Part shown: one piece after another, positions 1 to 12,817 of the stretch
Numbering within the stretch: position 1 is the first letter of the stretch
Layout of the letters: each line of letters opens with the position of its first letter
Source of the DNA: Acanthosoma haemorrhoidale
Taxonomy: Eukaryota; Arthropoda; Insecta; Hemiptera; Acanthosomatidae
NCBI GenBank assembly: GCA_930367205.1
Contig: OV884011.1
Coordinates: 46,885,754-46,949,753 of the forward strand
Length of the DNA: 64,000 nucleotides
Direction of reading: 5' to 3'
Made by a program: the position numbers and the translations under genes
Notes under the pieces: generated by a model
Told to the model about the DNA's origin: nothing
Databases searched by the model: none
Seen by the model: only the letters and a program-made list of their open reading frames with translations

Positions 1-1708
1 TCAGTGGTTTCAATTGAAAGATGAGAATTTTGGAGAAAGTTATTGGTTTTATTGAATAACTAGACTGAGAATTGTTGACTTTTCTAAATTTACAGAATTC
101 CTTATTTTCATACCCATAATTTTTATTGATCTGTATCTTCAGTTCAAGCCATAGTTTTTTACAATAAATGTGAAAATACGGTTGTCAAACAATGCCACAA
201 GTGCTGGTGAAAACAGTAGACCTAGTTTCCTAGCATATTTGTGAGTTTCCAGAAGAAACATTTAATAGTAATGTGGGTACTTTATATTGTTCATGCTATA
301 ATAAACCAGTTTCGACTGTCCAATTAATTTAGCATATTATTGGTATAATAAAGCATAAGAAAATAAAAAAAGAAAGTTTTCAAGGAACTTTCTATACATC
401 ACACAAGTTAACTTAACTTTTAATATAGACTTGTGGTGTGATTTAGTTTGAACCGATATCTCCTTTCTTATAATTAACAACGATGATTGCAAGGGTTTCT
501 TGGAAAAGTATGCTGGTAAAAAAATACCTGAGCAAAACACTCCAAGGAAAAACTATTTACAAAGTATTTATATGGAAAACCTCATTAAAATCCTAGTTGA
601 TCTCAAAACAGGGCCAATTTGAAGAAAAACTACCTATGCTTGCCTCCTCAACCAGTAGCTACTAGAAGGGGCACATAGTTAGAGAGAGCTGAATACTACT
701 GCAAGAGTGTTGATTCAATAAAAAATGTTTTGGAAAATTTGATTGTGATTTCATTGTGGTAGTCAAAAAAAGCCATATGATTGATGGATAAACCTGTCTT
801 TTGGAAGAATCACCTTGGATACATCTTGGCAAATGCCATCTTAGTTAAATCGGAAATAAAATTATAAGATTTGCTGGGCTGGGGTAAAGCTCAGGCTGGA
901 AGAACATACTGCTAATTTCAGAAGTGCACCGACAGAAGTGAACAGGTGTTTCAGAAAATCTGGAAGTCACATTGTTGTCGACTATGGAAATTGCAGTTTT
1001 CAAACATGCTTCAATAACTTTGGTCAATGTGGTACGGTCCTTTGGCCATTATAAATCTAACTTAAGCCCAAATCGGCATTTTATTTAAAAATGCATTTAT
1101 TTTCATATACTTTTAATAAGTTAACTACAGCTACAGCTCTAACTCTTTTTTTTCTTTCTTTCTTTATTCATATCATGCTTCTTTTGAATATTTTTTTATC
1201 CTAAAATTTGTAAATATTTGTTCTGCTAGTTAAATTTTTACCACTAGGCTTACAGTAATTGCATTTGCATTTTTACATATTTTACTTTTTATTATGTATA
1301 AATCCCAGCCCTTCTTATAAGTTAGTGAAATCCTTTGTAAAAATATTTTTCTTTCATAAGTTTTTTTTTTGTTTTTTTTACTTCCATTACTGTATTTTAA
1401 CCAACACCTTATTACTATGTTTTGAGGAATGTACTTTTAAAATTTCAAATTGATTGCGTCATTTTGATCACTGCTGTCTGGGTAGTCTTGAAAGTTGTCT
1501 TCCAAATATATACTTAATCCTGTCTTCCTGGATACTTTTTACCTAGCTCTCCCTTCTTGATGACTTCTATTATGGGCAGAGTTTAATATAATTCTACCTA
1601 TTTTTACATTTGGCATATTTCTAGTTGCGAACCTTTTCTTACTTGTACTGACCCAATGGAAGGTTAACTTAAACTAAGTAATACTAATTACTTAAACCTT
1701 GTCTGTAG
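1..1708. other. Probable intron of the leftmost gene
   Basis: AT-rich sequence with poly-T tracts upstream of the acceptor at 1708. Short open frames on both strands have no codon bias or domain character. I see no further exon, so this is most simply intronic sequence of the gene ending at 1827. Confidence 0.4.
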
Positions 1709-1827
1709 GTTCCGGCTTGCAGCTGTTCATCGGTAAAGATGGTAAGACCGCTCTTGGAAGTCAAGAAGTGAAGAGTCACATGCCTACAGGAGTATTCAAA
1801 CAAGTGGTTATCGAGGAAAATAGGTAA
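1709..1827 (+). CDS. C-terminal coding exon of an unrecognised gene (partial)
   Basis: A TAG acceptor at 1706-1708 is followed by an open frame of 38 full codons that begins two bases into a split codon and ends at TAA 1825-1827. The translated tail starts SGLQLFIGKDGKTALG and ends FKQVVIEENR. It is compact, mixed charged and hydrophobic, and looks like a constrained protein tail rather than chance coding. The rest of the gene lies left of the window or in unidentified exons within 1-1700, where I could not trace any. I do not recognise the family and assign no function. Downstream is a very long AT-rich stretch, most simply its 3' UTR. That this is a coding exon is fairly likely, from the good acceptor, clean stop and non-random composition; the identity is unknown. 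Confidence 0.65.
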
Positions 1828-4800
1828 CAAAGGCTGCTTGGAACCGAGCGTGCCAAACCAAATTTATCATTTCATGTATACTTTCGTTTTGTTTATACAT
1901 TACAAAAGGCAATCCATTCATTGAATACACGACTGACAACCAATTTATAAGTAATTTTTTTTATTATTATTTTTAAATTCCTTTGTGAATGTGAGGTTGT
2001 ATTTTTAAAAATATTTGAACTTAACTATCTTCCTGTTAGACTAAACTGAATTTTTATCCGTGACCGTGGTTTAAGAAATAATTGATTTTATTTTTTCATT
2101 CATGAACCTCAGCACATAAAATATCAGTTGTATGTGTACATGACAATTTTCAAAGTTTGTTTCTGTTACAGTAATTCATTATAAAAAAAATGTGTTTACC
2201 GACACTATTTAATATTCTTGAAAAATTAACGATAAAATTGTGCCAATATATCTTCGAAATAGTATTTTTTTTTCTCCCATTTGTGCTTGAATGATTATGG
2301 TGTGATCAGAGGTGTAAAATAATTGATTGGCGATGTTATGTAATAATTTTAAGAAATAATGATAAATATGTGGTTATTTTATAACAATTTTTTTGCTTAT
2401 TATTATAATGGCTTTAACTTATTAGTGCTACAGTAACCTTTAATGAATAGAAAAATACAATTATTATAACAACTTGTTAAAATTAAAAGATTAATGCCAG
2501 ATTGTGGAATGTTACAGTAAAATAGGACAACTTTTTTGTCTTTCTACTACTGATAATTTATTTTTGGAAAAAAGCACTTTTGACAGCTCTAAGCTGACAT
2601 CTTCAGTTATCTCTAAAATAAAATTACAAGTCAAAAGATAAAAATATTACATGTGCATATGGAGACAGACTAAATTCTATTATTATATGGTATAATGGCC
2701 TCAGTCATTAAGTAAAATATATTCCAGCTTACAGTGTACTTAGTTTGAAATTGTATTTCTATTCTAGTAAAATTAAAATTTCCGATTATTTCCAAAAAAT
2801 TATTTTTGAAACATTTGTAGTAAATAATATAAATTTAAAAAACAAAATTAAGGACTATCAATTATCCATTGAAACATCAAAAATTATTAAATACTTACTA
2901 AAACCACAACTATACATCAATCTCATGGGGCTACTCGCCCAATTGATTATGTAGGATATTTAAAACAATAATATATTTTTCAACTTAAAACAATATCTGT
3001 TACATACGCTCTTAACTCTATGACTGGCTTTGTCCAGGAGGTATAGAGGGGGAGGGTTTCTTAGCATACGTGTGTTTGCTATTTATTCCTTTTTATTTAC
3101 AGAATCCGACATCTAAGAGAAATCTAATTTTATTTCAATATTTTTCAGGCTATTAATTAATATTTTGTCATTGTACAAAGCAATGCAACTTGTATGTGGT
3201 GCCTCATGGTGTCCTCCTTCCTGTAGGTGTTGGTAGAATAGGCTTGTTTTTTGTTTCAGACATTCTTTTCATCTAATTGATAATTTTCTATTTGTTCTAC
3301 CAACATATAATGGAATAGCATTCCCCAAACTCTATTCTAGACATGCCTGATCTATCTTTTAATTTAATTAGGTCTTCAATGAATGAATAGAAAAGATTAG
3401 AGGCGTCGAAAGCACTTTTTTCAAAAAATAAAAAAAGCTGTGTTATTTTATTGTAAAATTATTTATAATTGCATTTGCTAACATGAAGTATTTTACCTAG
3501 TATTCAATCAGGCACGGCCTTAGTGACGGATATAGTAATAATACATTTTATGAAGGATGTATGATTTGCTGTTTATGTTTATATCTTTTAACATTTTAAA
3601 TCATCCATGCAAGTTAAAAGAAACATTATAAGATAGAAGGTTACTGTGTCAACAGACACAGTAGGTTAGCATTGTAATAATATGAAAATATAAAGTTTTG
3701 TTCTTAACTTGTTCATACATGTTGAATATTTTTGATGTTGAATGCAAAGAAATAACAGTGGGCCTCTTTTTATTAAATTCTAGTCCTATAAGTAAGATTT
3801 GATTTATAGAAAGGTAATTTTTTGTGCATAATATACAAACTCAAAATGCTATGTAAAATTAAAATTAAGTGAAAATGAACCGATATCATTAAAAATTTGA
3901 AGTCTATTAATACTTCTTTAGTATTTTTTAAATGAATTAAACTTTTTTTTCAATCAAATTATACAGTTTCTAGGTCTGACTAAGGTTCTTTTCAATAAAA
4001 TTTAATTTGCTTAAGAAAAGGTTAATTTTACTGAAAAATGTTATAGTTGACACACAGGGTTGTAAAAAATAAAAGTGTTTTAGTCATCCTATTCTGTTTA
4101 ATCTAGCCTTTTTGTAATCATTGCCAACTGATAAACGTGCAATTTTCAAATAAGCAGTATTCTAGGAACACAGTGTATCTTTTCAAATGCGGCCGATCTT
4201 CAGCTTTTAAAAGGTTTAAGGAAAAATGTAATATTTAGAAACTGATTTTTAGAAAGAAATCAGGGTAATGGGACATGTTTGGAGGGACCTATTGTAATTT
4301 CTTTTAGTATTTTATGAGAAATGAATAAGCATTTAAGAAATAATTTTGTGTGAAATTATAGTGTTGAAATAACCATTACATTTATTATTTATTTGTTGTT
4401 ATTATTATGCTGAAATGTATTTAAATTTCATCATGTCTGATGTGTTTATTTTCTTCCCGCCAGTTGAAAAATGATTTGCTTTTAGCATGTGCTTCCATTA
4501 TTTTACAAAAGGAAAAAACTACTTATTATCTGTATATACATTAGATGTATTTAACAAAAATTATATATATATTTACGTTTTAGAGAAAAAAAATTAATAT
4601 ATTTGTGTCCTATTGAATGTATTTTCTATGAATCGTACCTATTTTCTCAATTTGTTATTGTGCTATGTATGTATTAGCTTGGCTGAAAACAAAAAAAATC
4701 TGTTAAGTGTAAGAAACTGTACAAAATAATTCAAATTGCTTTTGCGATTTGTTTGAAAAATTAAAACTTGACACAAATCCTATAAGTAAAACCCCACTGG

Positions 4801-5668
4801 TCTATCTTCCTTTGTATGTTAAGTTTTTACCAGGCATGGTAAATATCACTATCATTAATTAGTGACTGGTTAATGATAAAGAATATCTTTCTTATTCAAA
4901 CAATTATGCGCACAAAACGTTTCGTTTTTTCTTAATTTAACCTCAAAGATAAATACAGTTTGATCATCTTCCGGGTTCCTCAAACGGTAACTCTGTCAGT
5001 AATTTTTGTCATCTATGTTTGTAATTGTGAAAATTCATCAAACGAGCAGGTTTGTTTTTGTTTTTTTATCATGATTGTACTTTATCCTATAAATGATTGT
5101 GGTTGATTTGAATAAGGGAAGTAACCAAAGATGTCAAAGTCAAATTATCTTCATGTATTGGTATTATTTTTGAAAAATATGTTCTATAAAGTTATAAATG
5201 TTTTAGAAAAAAAATCAGCTCACAATGAAATGTTTTGTAATGTAAACACCTTAAAATTTTTAAGAAAAAAACTCTTGTTTGGTTTACGAATGTCTAACTT
5301 CTTGAAAAGGTTTTCAAATTTCTAAAGACAAGATTAAACTCAGTCCTTTGTGTTGTTTTTAGAAATACTAAATTCAATCTGTTAGTGTTTACCAGAGAAT
5401 AATTATACAAAACATGTTTTTGACTATACATTGATTTGATTTTAACTATTAGTTTCTAGATATTTTTGTGTTATATGTTTTTTTCTTTTGTATTTTTTAA
5501 ATACGAGTAACGTTTTTTAAACTGACTGAATAATTTGTAAAAAAAAAAATCTGTATATTTTAATGTATTATCTTTTTAGTTTAAGACTTAAAAGTCTTCA
5601 TGTTGTTGATATTTTACCAGGCTGTTTCTGTTAAGAGTAAAATTGATTTACTTCCATTTTATACAAAA

Positions 5669-5687
5669 ATATATATATATATATATT
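5669..5687. repeat. (TA)n microsatellite
   Basis: About nine TA dinucleotides in a row inside the presumed 3' UTR of the leftmost gene. Confidence 0.9.
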
Positions 5688-6421
5688 TGAATCCACTGAA
5701 TTCATCACAATAAGACTTTTTAGCATTTGCTTATTGTAATGTGTGTCAATATGTACTCGGCATTTTGGTTATAATGTATGTGAATATGTATTTATGATAT
5801 ATTGTATTGTGTATGTAATATCTGTATAATGAATATTGTATATATGATTATTGTATATATGTATGTGTGTATTGTATACCGGTTCATGTATTATGCGCTC
5901 ATTAAATTTAAGTGTATATTTTAAAGTTATTTTCGATCATTAAGTTATTTCAATACTGTATAAGGCACTTGTGAGAGAAACTTGGCCCAAGTCGAGAAGT
6001 GTACATGTATATTTTTCACCTTTTCTTAAACAAAAAAGTCTAGTATGGAAATTGTTTTTTTTATAATTACAATATATAAGGGAAGTTTTATATAGATTTA
6101 CCAGTTTTAAAAAGTATGAACTTGAGATTTGGCCCCCCTTGTCTGGCTATCCACTTATTGTGAGGATTCGTTTCTCTTTGATTAACCATTCTTTCAAAAT
6201 TGTTGCTGTAAAATTATTGTTAGTTTTATCATCTCATCTTCCTTTAAGTAAATTAACTTTTTGTTTTAAAGGTATACTGAATTATTGTCTCCACACTAGA
6301 CTTTTATTTTTTTTAAATTGATGTTAATAATCCTTATTGGATAAGTAAAGAGAATACTAGTATTAAGCCATTGGCTGTGGCTTAGATTATGTCATTATTT
6401 TGTAAATTTTCCAAAGATGTA

Positions 6422-6427
6422 AATAAA
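6422..6427 (+). promoter_or_regulatory. Candidate polyadenylation signal AATAAA
   Basis: A canonical hexamer overlapped by TGTAAATA (6418-6425), about 13 bases before a genomic A-run. It is the best-placed distal poly(A) signal for the gene ending at 1827. Confidence 0.45.
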
Positions 6428-6450
6428 TTGTGATTATATTAAAAAAAAAA

Positions 6451-9400
6451 TTTGAATCAACACCTTTTATTTTCGTCAAAGCAACAGTTTTCCAACTAAC
6501 CATTAGTGGCCTTGCTAACCTAACTAACCTTTAGTGTAACTATTTCAAAATTTTTACTGCCTAAAATTCATCAATTATGAACTATTCTGTGTTATTAGAA
6601 TGTATATGAATGACATAGTAAGTGAAAGAACACTATTAAGTAATCTAAATGCAGGCTGAATAAGTTGCTTGAAAACTCATTAAATTATTGTAACAACATT
6701 AAAAAAATTGCTTGTACAACAAATAAGAAACAAATTTTAACTATCTAAAATATCGATCAGAAAAAAAACACCAATTGATATCGGCTCAAACAGTAATAGG
6801 TATATCATTTCTATAGTTGGCCTTTTAATTTTTAACATTTTTGTTTCTCGCGTATGGAAGCAATCAGAACTTGAAATCTTTACTACCTTTTGCTCTGTGG
6901 CATGAAAAAATTGAATTAAGATTTAGCAAAACAGGACCACTATAAAAAACATACACGACAGACTAGCACGTAGTGTATTAGATTACGTGTTTATAAGTAG
7001 TCTCCCTTCAGGCTCAACAGAAATAATTACATACATTCTGTTTATGTAATGGATCAGGTACCTTTCAAGAATAGTGAAGATAAAGAGACAGCATTAAACC
7101 AAGTTAGACTTACCTAATCATTTAATGATATATATTATTAATATATTTATCAATATTTTTAGGATGAGAGTGGACTACCGAAAAAAATTTGTCTTTTAAC
7201 CGAAATTCTTTATGCTCATATATGTTACTGTTATGTTCTGGAATGAGTGATAGAAAATTGTCAGATAAGATCATCAGTGAAACAAATTGGCCAAAATATA
7301 GAAGGGCAGCCCATCTCTAAAAAGAAATAAATACCTGCAGAGTAAAGTTTCAGTCTTAGATTTTAAATATTTCGGCCATTGACGTTTTCCAGTCTCTTGT
7401 CAACAACTTTAACTAATTTATTGAGACATAAAACATTTCTTAGCGAGAGGTTTCATTCCTGAAGCTAATGGTTGACTTTACTTATGTAATCGAAATTTTC
7501 CTATAATGTTTTTGAATAGATTCGGGTTTGAGTCCAACCCTGGAAAGTAATTTTATCTTGCTTTAAAATTACCACCAAATACCAAGTGTGGCAAACTGTA
7601 TTTAGCCCACCCCTGGTACCGTGTTTTGCCTAAATAGTTCCAAAATAAACATTAACTGCTCTTCAGACCCTTGAAAACCCAAATGACAAATCCAGAAATG
7701 TTAACCAATAATTACAACAGTCACAATATAAAAACTATTTTCATAGTAATTCAGTCTTCTGATATAATTAATAATTTTAAATGAGGAAGTTCTGTTATCA
7801 GGGAGAGTTCTGATATCAATGAAAAGGAAACACTCTGAAGACAAAATAAAAAAAATGACTATTGAAGTTATTTCAATTCTATAAACGCTTTATGAATTTC
7901 AATTAAACATGCTCAATTTAATGTTTCAGAACCTTAAAAAGTCTTAAAAGCTTCACTTTAATGAAGTGGTAGCACTGAATTTATTCATTAACCTGGTGGA
8001 AGGTAACTACATCACATTAAGACAGTAAAAGATGGAGGGAAATGTCAATCTGGGTAAGAGACTCTTATAAAAGATAAATTCAAATTATACTAAAGGAGTT
8101 TACAAAGAAGCTTTGATAATTTTAGGCAGAGAAATCACAACATTTCATAAGTTCATTGTCAATATATTCCCAATCATAAGCTTTTACATGTTTGACGATT
8201 TCATAACTGATCTTGCATTCAATTGGGTGATATCTGAAAAATCTAATAATAACATTCAATCAGAAAATAGGTAGAAGTGTTTCTTGAAGTTTGTTTGTCA
8301 CAAACAGAATAACTCAGGTCGATATTGTTGACCAAAACAACACGTTCACTCTTGGTGATCATTCGACACAAAAATAAAACATTGATACTCTGGTTAAGAA
8401 AAAATCTAAAAATAGACAAAACAATTCTACTACCCAAGGTCATTACACCTAAACAACTATATCACTGCAATGAATTGTTCTGCAGACTCCAGGAAACTTA
8501 ATTTTCAGTAAACAAACATATTGAATGGATGGAACCTCACAAAATAATGACCTACATTGAAACCAATAGTCTTCTTATAAGAGGGAATATACCAATTTAA
8601 CATTTTTGAAATAATAAACATTTTCTCACCAAATAAAAAAATGTTTCAAACGAGCAGTATTTATTAAGGTTCTTGTTTTGAAGCGTAGTTATAGTTTTTA
8701 TTATTATAACTATAAATATATGTTTGGTCACCACCTTGGAAAAGTGATAATACTTTGAGGTGCATGGATACTTAAGACAAGAAATGTTAAATACTGAGTA
8801 GATAGAATTGTTTAAAAAACACGAACGATGTCATTTTATAGCATACATGAACAGGTAGGTTAAGGAACTCGAATTGATTTTACAGAGGTTCAACAATTGT
8901 TGCATTCTGGATTGGTTGATTGATGTTGTGTAGGAATCCCATTAAATTTTAAACTATTTCTGGCCCAAAAAGTTTCTTTCTTTAAATGTAATAAGTGCCT
9001 AAAATCCTCAACTTTAGATCTGTTGGATTAACCATGTTTTGATCAAAGATTTCAAATGGTTCTTAGACTATATCTGGCTCTCATGATGGATGTAGAGGGA
9101 CTTTTGGCGATGCTTTCCCAGTCAAAACGGTGTTGTCGGTCTTTTAATGCCTGGCCATTGATTATTCTAAAAAAGGTCAGGAAGGTATCTTTATTTATTT
9201 CATGCAGGGTGATGGAAGAACTACTTGTATGCTTTCAATATTTTTCTTAAACACTTTTAGGCAGAAGAGAATCTGTAATACGTAATTTTTGTAATGTATG
9301 TCATCTGATAGTATTGTAATAGAATCAAACTGCCTGCTCTTTTCTTTTCCTGAATAAACTGACCCATAAAAAATTAATTAGGTCAAAAATCCTTTTGATA

Positions 9401-10480
9401 AAAAAATTATTTTTTTTAACCTACATTGGTAAGACCAAATAATTCAAATTTTCTGTCATTAAAAATCTTCTTTTCTTTATATCTTTCTAATTCTTCTTTA
9501 TAAAATTCTTTTTCCTGTTGGATACCAAATGAATCCTATTTACCTCCTTAACTTAACCAAAAGGTAGAGTCTTCAGAAGCTATAATAAAACCAAATGATA
9601 AGAAATTTAACAGCAGCACCAAATATAACAATATACATGCAAAATAAAAAGAAAAATTAGTAAAAACCTGTATCTTTAAAAAATGATTGAAATAATCCGA
9701 AAAAGCAAAACATATCTATGTGCATCTGAAATTGAAAATCTAAGTGAAGGATCAAATTCACTACCCTAAAAACCAACCCGTGTACACATTTTTTTAAATG
9801 ATATCTAATGATTAAAAAGTCTGCTTCTGTGTCTCTATCCATTAATTATTCTTCGGGGACAGCAGGCCCAAAATAAATACAAATTTATTATTATAATATT
9901 ATATCTTTCATGTTCTGAAAGAACTGGCACTGAAAACACTTTTCAGAGAGGATCTTGAAGAAAATTGATTCACTTAGATATTTCTAATAAAAAATTCTTA
10001 TGACTTATTTATAGTCTTAAAGGCTTCTGAGGTTATATGTATGGGGTCAAAACAAATAAACTGTATTGAACTATGTCGCAGATGGATTAGTTTGACTTCT
10101 AATTTTGATTAGGAGCGCGGGATTTTAGTTAACAGTTTGAGTTGTAATAAATTACTTTCTATGCACCATGAGAACATCATTTATCACTATCCCTTTACCC
10201 ATTTGAGTATGTTATGCTGAGAATGTTTTTATGATCACATGAGCATGTGGTTATTATTTTCTATTTAAAACCCTTTTATCATTTTCTATATTAAAGGGTG
10301 TTGCCTTTAACAGTATTAGTACTTTTGAAGTATTAGACATTTACCCTACAACTATTCTTAGATGAACCAGAACTTTCCAGATGAAGCTCAACATGTGACA
10401 GGATTGTCAGGAAATTACTTTAATTTCTTGTACATCCTTTCCTAACCATTGCAGCTTACTTAACGACTTCTATTTTCTTT
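6451..10480. other. Intergenic AT-rich DNA without identifiable genes
   Basis: Only short frames without domain character occur on either strand. I see no exon with good splice signals, no RNA gene and no clear transposon end. Old repeats are likely but I cannot name them. Confidence 0.5.
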
Positions 10481-10489
10481 CTTGGTTCT

Positions 10490-11260
10490 ATAACTAAGGA
10501 GGGATCAAGGCCTCTCACAACTTCAACCCGCAATTCATCTTGGTTTCTCATTGCTGTTCTCCAATTTTGTACCTAACACTGCTGGCATTTCTGTGATTCC
10601 TAGCTCCTTCCTTGCAACTTTTGCTGACGACACAGCAATTCTTTTGCCTCGTACCTTTCAAATGCTTCTAGTAACCTCCCTCCAACATCACCTCACAGAA
10701 ATAGAGAACTGGTGCAACCAATGGCTCATAAAGGTCAATGAATGGAGGCAAATAAATTCATACCACTTTTACTGTTCGATCAGGATCCTGCCCTTCAATT
10801 TGATACTGCTTCCCATATCCAATACTGTTAGATACCTAAGTTTTTATTAAGACAAAAGGCTGACGTGGAACCCTCATACATTGCTTAAAATAAAAAAAGT
10901 TAACAGTCATACCAACTACTTAACAGAAACTCTAACTTCACTCTAGAAAACCAACAGTTGCTAAAACTAATTTGGACTTAGAGACTAGATCTAAGGGGGA
11001 CAGCTAAACCTTCAAAGGATTCCAAACATTCCAATGTAAAGTACTCAGAACTGTAGTCAACTCACCCTTTTACAAAGCAAATTCATTCCTTCACAGAGAT
11101 CTCCAGGTGCCAACTGCCTTTGACCTTATAACTTCATGATCTTCCAGATTCCACAAAAACCTATCTGCTCATCCAAATCCTATTGTCAACTCCTTATCCA
11201 GTTACACTCTTCCTTGTCGCCTAAGGTGGAGGTGGCCTTGCAATCTATTGTAAATATAAA
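10490..11260 (+). mobile_element. Jockey-clade non-LTR retrotransposon relic (reverse transcriptase 3' half)
   Basis: The plus-strand frame around 10600-10740 encodes ATFADDTAILLP, the catalytic F/YADD box of LINE reverse transcriptases. It is followed by a stretch reading LQHHLTEIENWCNQWLIKVN, typical of the Jockey-clade thumb region. Near 10990-11110 another frame gives a segment ending FLHRDLQVPT. Near 11140-11225 a third frame resembles the C-terminal HPNP and RRWP region. Frame changes and in-frame stops separate these blocks, so the copy is dead. The endonuclease half is absent (5' truncation, usual for LINEs). It lies about 1.2 kb upstream of the BRCA1-like gene. Confidence 0.8.
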
Positions 11261-12487
11261 TGTATGTCATGGGGTCCTGGCACTGTCCATCATCCCCCAC
11301 GCATATCCTGAGCTTCTGTGGCTCTCTTAGGTCTTCGCCATATGGAAAAATGTTTGGGTAGCTGGAGGAATTGCCTTAGACTCTTGGACAGATTCTGTAT
11401 GTATATATTGTATGAATGTGAATTGTATATAGCTATGAATGAATTCTTATATCCCAATTAATAATGTTGTACAAGCAAATTGTAATTTTCGAAATAATGA
11501 TCGTATACTCTAAATATGTACCTAGCGTCTTTTGCTACACTGACCGCTCACCCTGAGCCTTGGTCTGCCGAAACTTTTTTAGTGTTCAGTAAGGAGGAAT
11601 ATACCTGCGTTCGGCGAATTTGGGAGCTGATTTACCGAACTATTTTTCCCTGTATAAGAATTCATAGGATTCACGTAGATGTAAGAGGTTTGGCAGGAAG
11701 TTTCAAGTGGGTGGGTAAAGCAGACCATTCGCTGACAGAGAAATTTTCATTTACTCTCGATGAGGTAGCCTGTCCTCACAAATATCTTCGGCTGTGATCA
11801 TTATGCTAAATATCCAGCTGAAGGTAGAAGAGGTTTGGGGGGGTCTCAAGAATTTCTCGAGAATATAGGAAACCATAATTAAAAACGCTTCAAAATATTG
11901 TCACCTACTTCTACCTTTTTCCTACTAATTGAAACTTCAAAATGTGAATTTACGTAAACTATGTTTTTTGACTAGGTCACTTTTAGCAGTTTGCCCACCA
12001 TGACATTAATCTATCATGATTTTAATATTCCAACTCATAATGACAGGAGCCAGAAAGAATACTCAATTTTTCTACTATTAAAATGGTAATAATTATGGAT
12101 TAATATTTTTTCGATTGAAATTCAATAGAAATATTGGTTTTTGTTCGATATATTTGAGTGGTGATCGTTCGAGGCTCGATTGAAATTTTGTGTCTCTGAT
12201 CGATTCGATATCACTTGTTGTGGTGATAAGTGGGTTTGTTTAAAGTTTGAAAAGCGCTGTGCTTCTGTTTCTGATATTCAAGCACTTTCATTTGATAATT
12301 ACGGTATAATCTGCTATTTATTAATGAACGAGTAAACTGAATGTTGTTTTAATCCATCGCTGTTTTGTTTTAAATATTTTTACTTTACTGACACTGGAGT
12401 TATCAAAGACAGTCTACAATTAGTAGCTATAATTTGACATATAATGCAGTTATTTTTTTAAGATGGTTTGAAATTAAATCTTTATTA
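11261..12487. other. 5' flank of the BRCA1-like gene; unrecognised open frame 11516-11797
   Basis: A 93-codon plus-strand frame at 11516-11797 has no family that I recognise, and I treat it as probably fortuitous or transposon-derived. The 300 bases before the BRCA1 start contain repeated ATCGATTCGAT-like words (about 12165-12210). They are less AT-rich than the surroundings, which would suit a promoter, but no TATA box or initiator stands out. Confidence 0.35.
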
Positions 12488-12817
12488 ATGGATGTTTCAT
12501 TCAAGCTGTCCTCTTTCGAAAAATTAACTAAAACATATACCCTTTGCGGTCAATGGTAACTTTTTATCATTCTCGAGTTGGATTTTGATGTAAGACAAGC
12601 ATTTCTAACATTACTCCATTTTTTAGCGATGGAAAAATTAGTGAGAATCCTTTTTATGTTTGTGGTTGTGGAGACATCTTTTGTTCTTTATGTCACGAAA
12701 AACATATCTGCGGATCCCACCGTCATGCAGTAAAATATGACAATACAAAAAGATGTAAATCTATTGATTTCATCTATGATCTCAACAAATTGGTGTTGGA
12801 AAGTCAGCATGGCAAAG
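12488..12817 (+). other. BRCA1: RING-finger exons 1-2 of the BRCA1-like gene
   Basis: Exon 1 (12488-12555) starts at ATG 12488 and ends in TG. Exon 2 (12627-12817) starts with C, so cysteine 23 is split across a 71-bp intron (12556-12626). Ligand candidates are C20, C23, C37, D39, C42, C45, C51 and H54. The central stretch [11 protein letters not shown] matches the BRCA1/BARD1 RING core. However, the usual histidine is D39 and the last pair is C-x2-H instead of C-x2-C. Residues 68-82 form the expected helix after the RING. The start is chosen because it is the nearest upstream ATG that restores the missing CxxC in frame. Confidence 0.75.

Larger units (their letters stand above)
1828..6450 (+). 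other. Probable long 3' UTR and flank of the leftmost gene
   Basis: No convincing coding exon is present. The stretch is very AT-rich, with poly-T and TA runs. Three copies of the PUF/Pumilio-type octamer TGTATATA lie at 4531-4538, 5837-5844 and 5852-5859. A canonical AATAAA lies at 6422-6427, followed by an A-run near 6440-6450. That arrangement fits the distal end of a long 3' UTR. An earlier AATAAA near 2617 could end a shorter transcript. Around 2560-2640 the text looks like a dispersed-repeat border, so part of the region may be inserted DNA. Confidence 0.4.

Noticed and set aside
6480..6530. TAACCTAACT words, considered as interstitial insect telomere repeat
   Set aside because: Irregular and too few units; not a TTAGG array.
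12243..12302. Exon-like segment (EKRCASVSDIQALSFDNY) before a GT, considered as BRCA1 exon 1
   Set aside because: It leaves the wrong phase for the RING frame of exon 2, while 12488-12555 restores CxxC exactly.
12629..12735. Alternative frame in exon 2 beginning ATG with a hydrophobic stretch ([14 protein letters not shown])
   Set aside because: The overlapping RING frame explains the exon, splices in phase on both sides and matches the family core.
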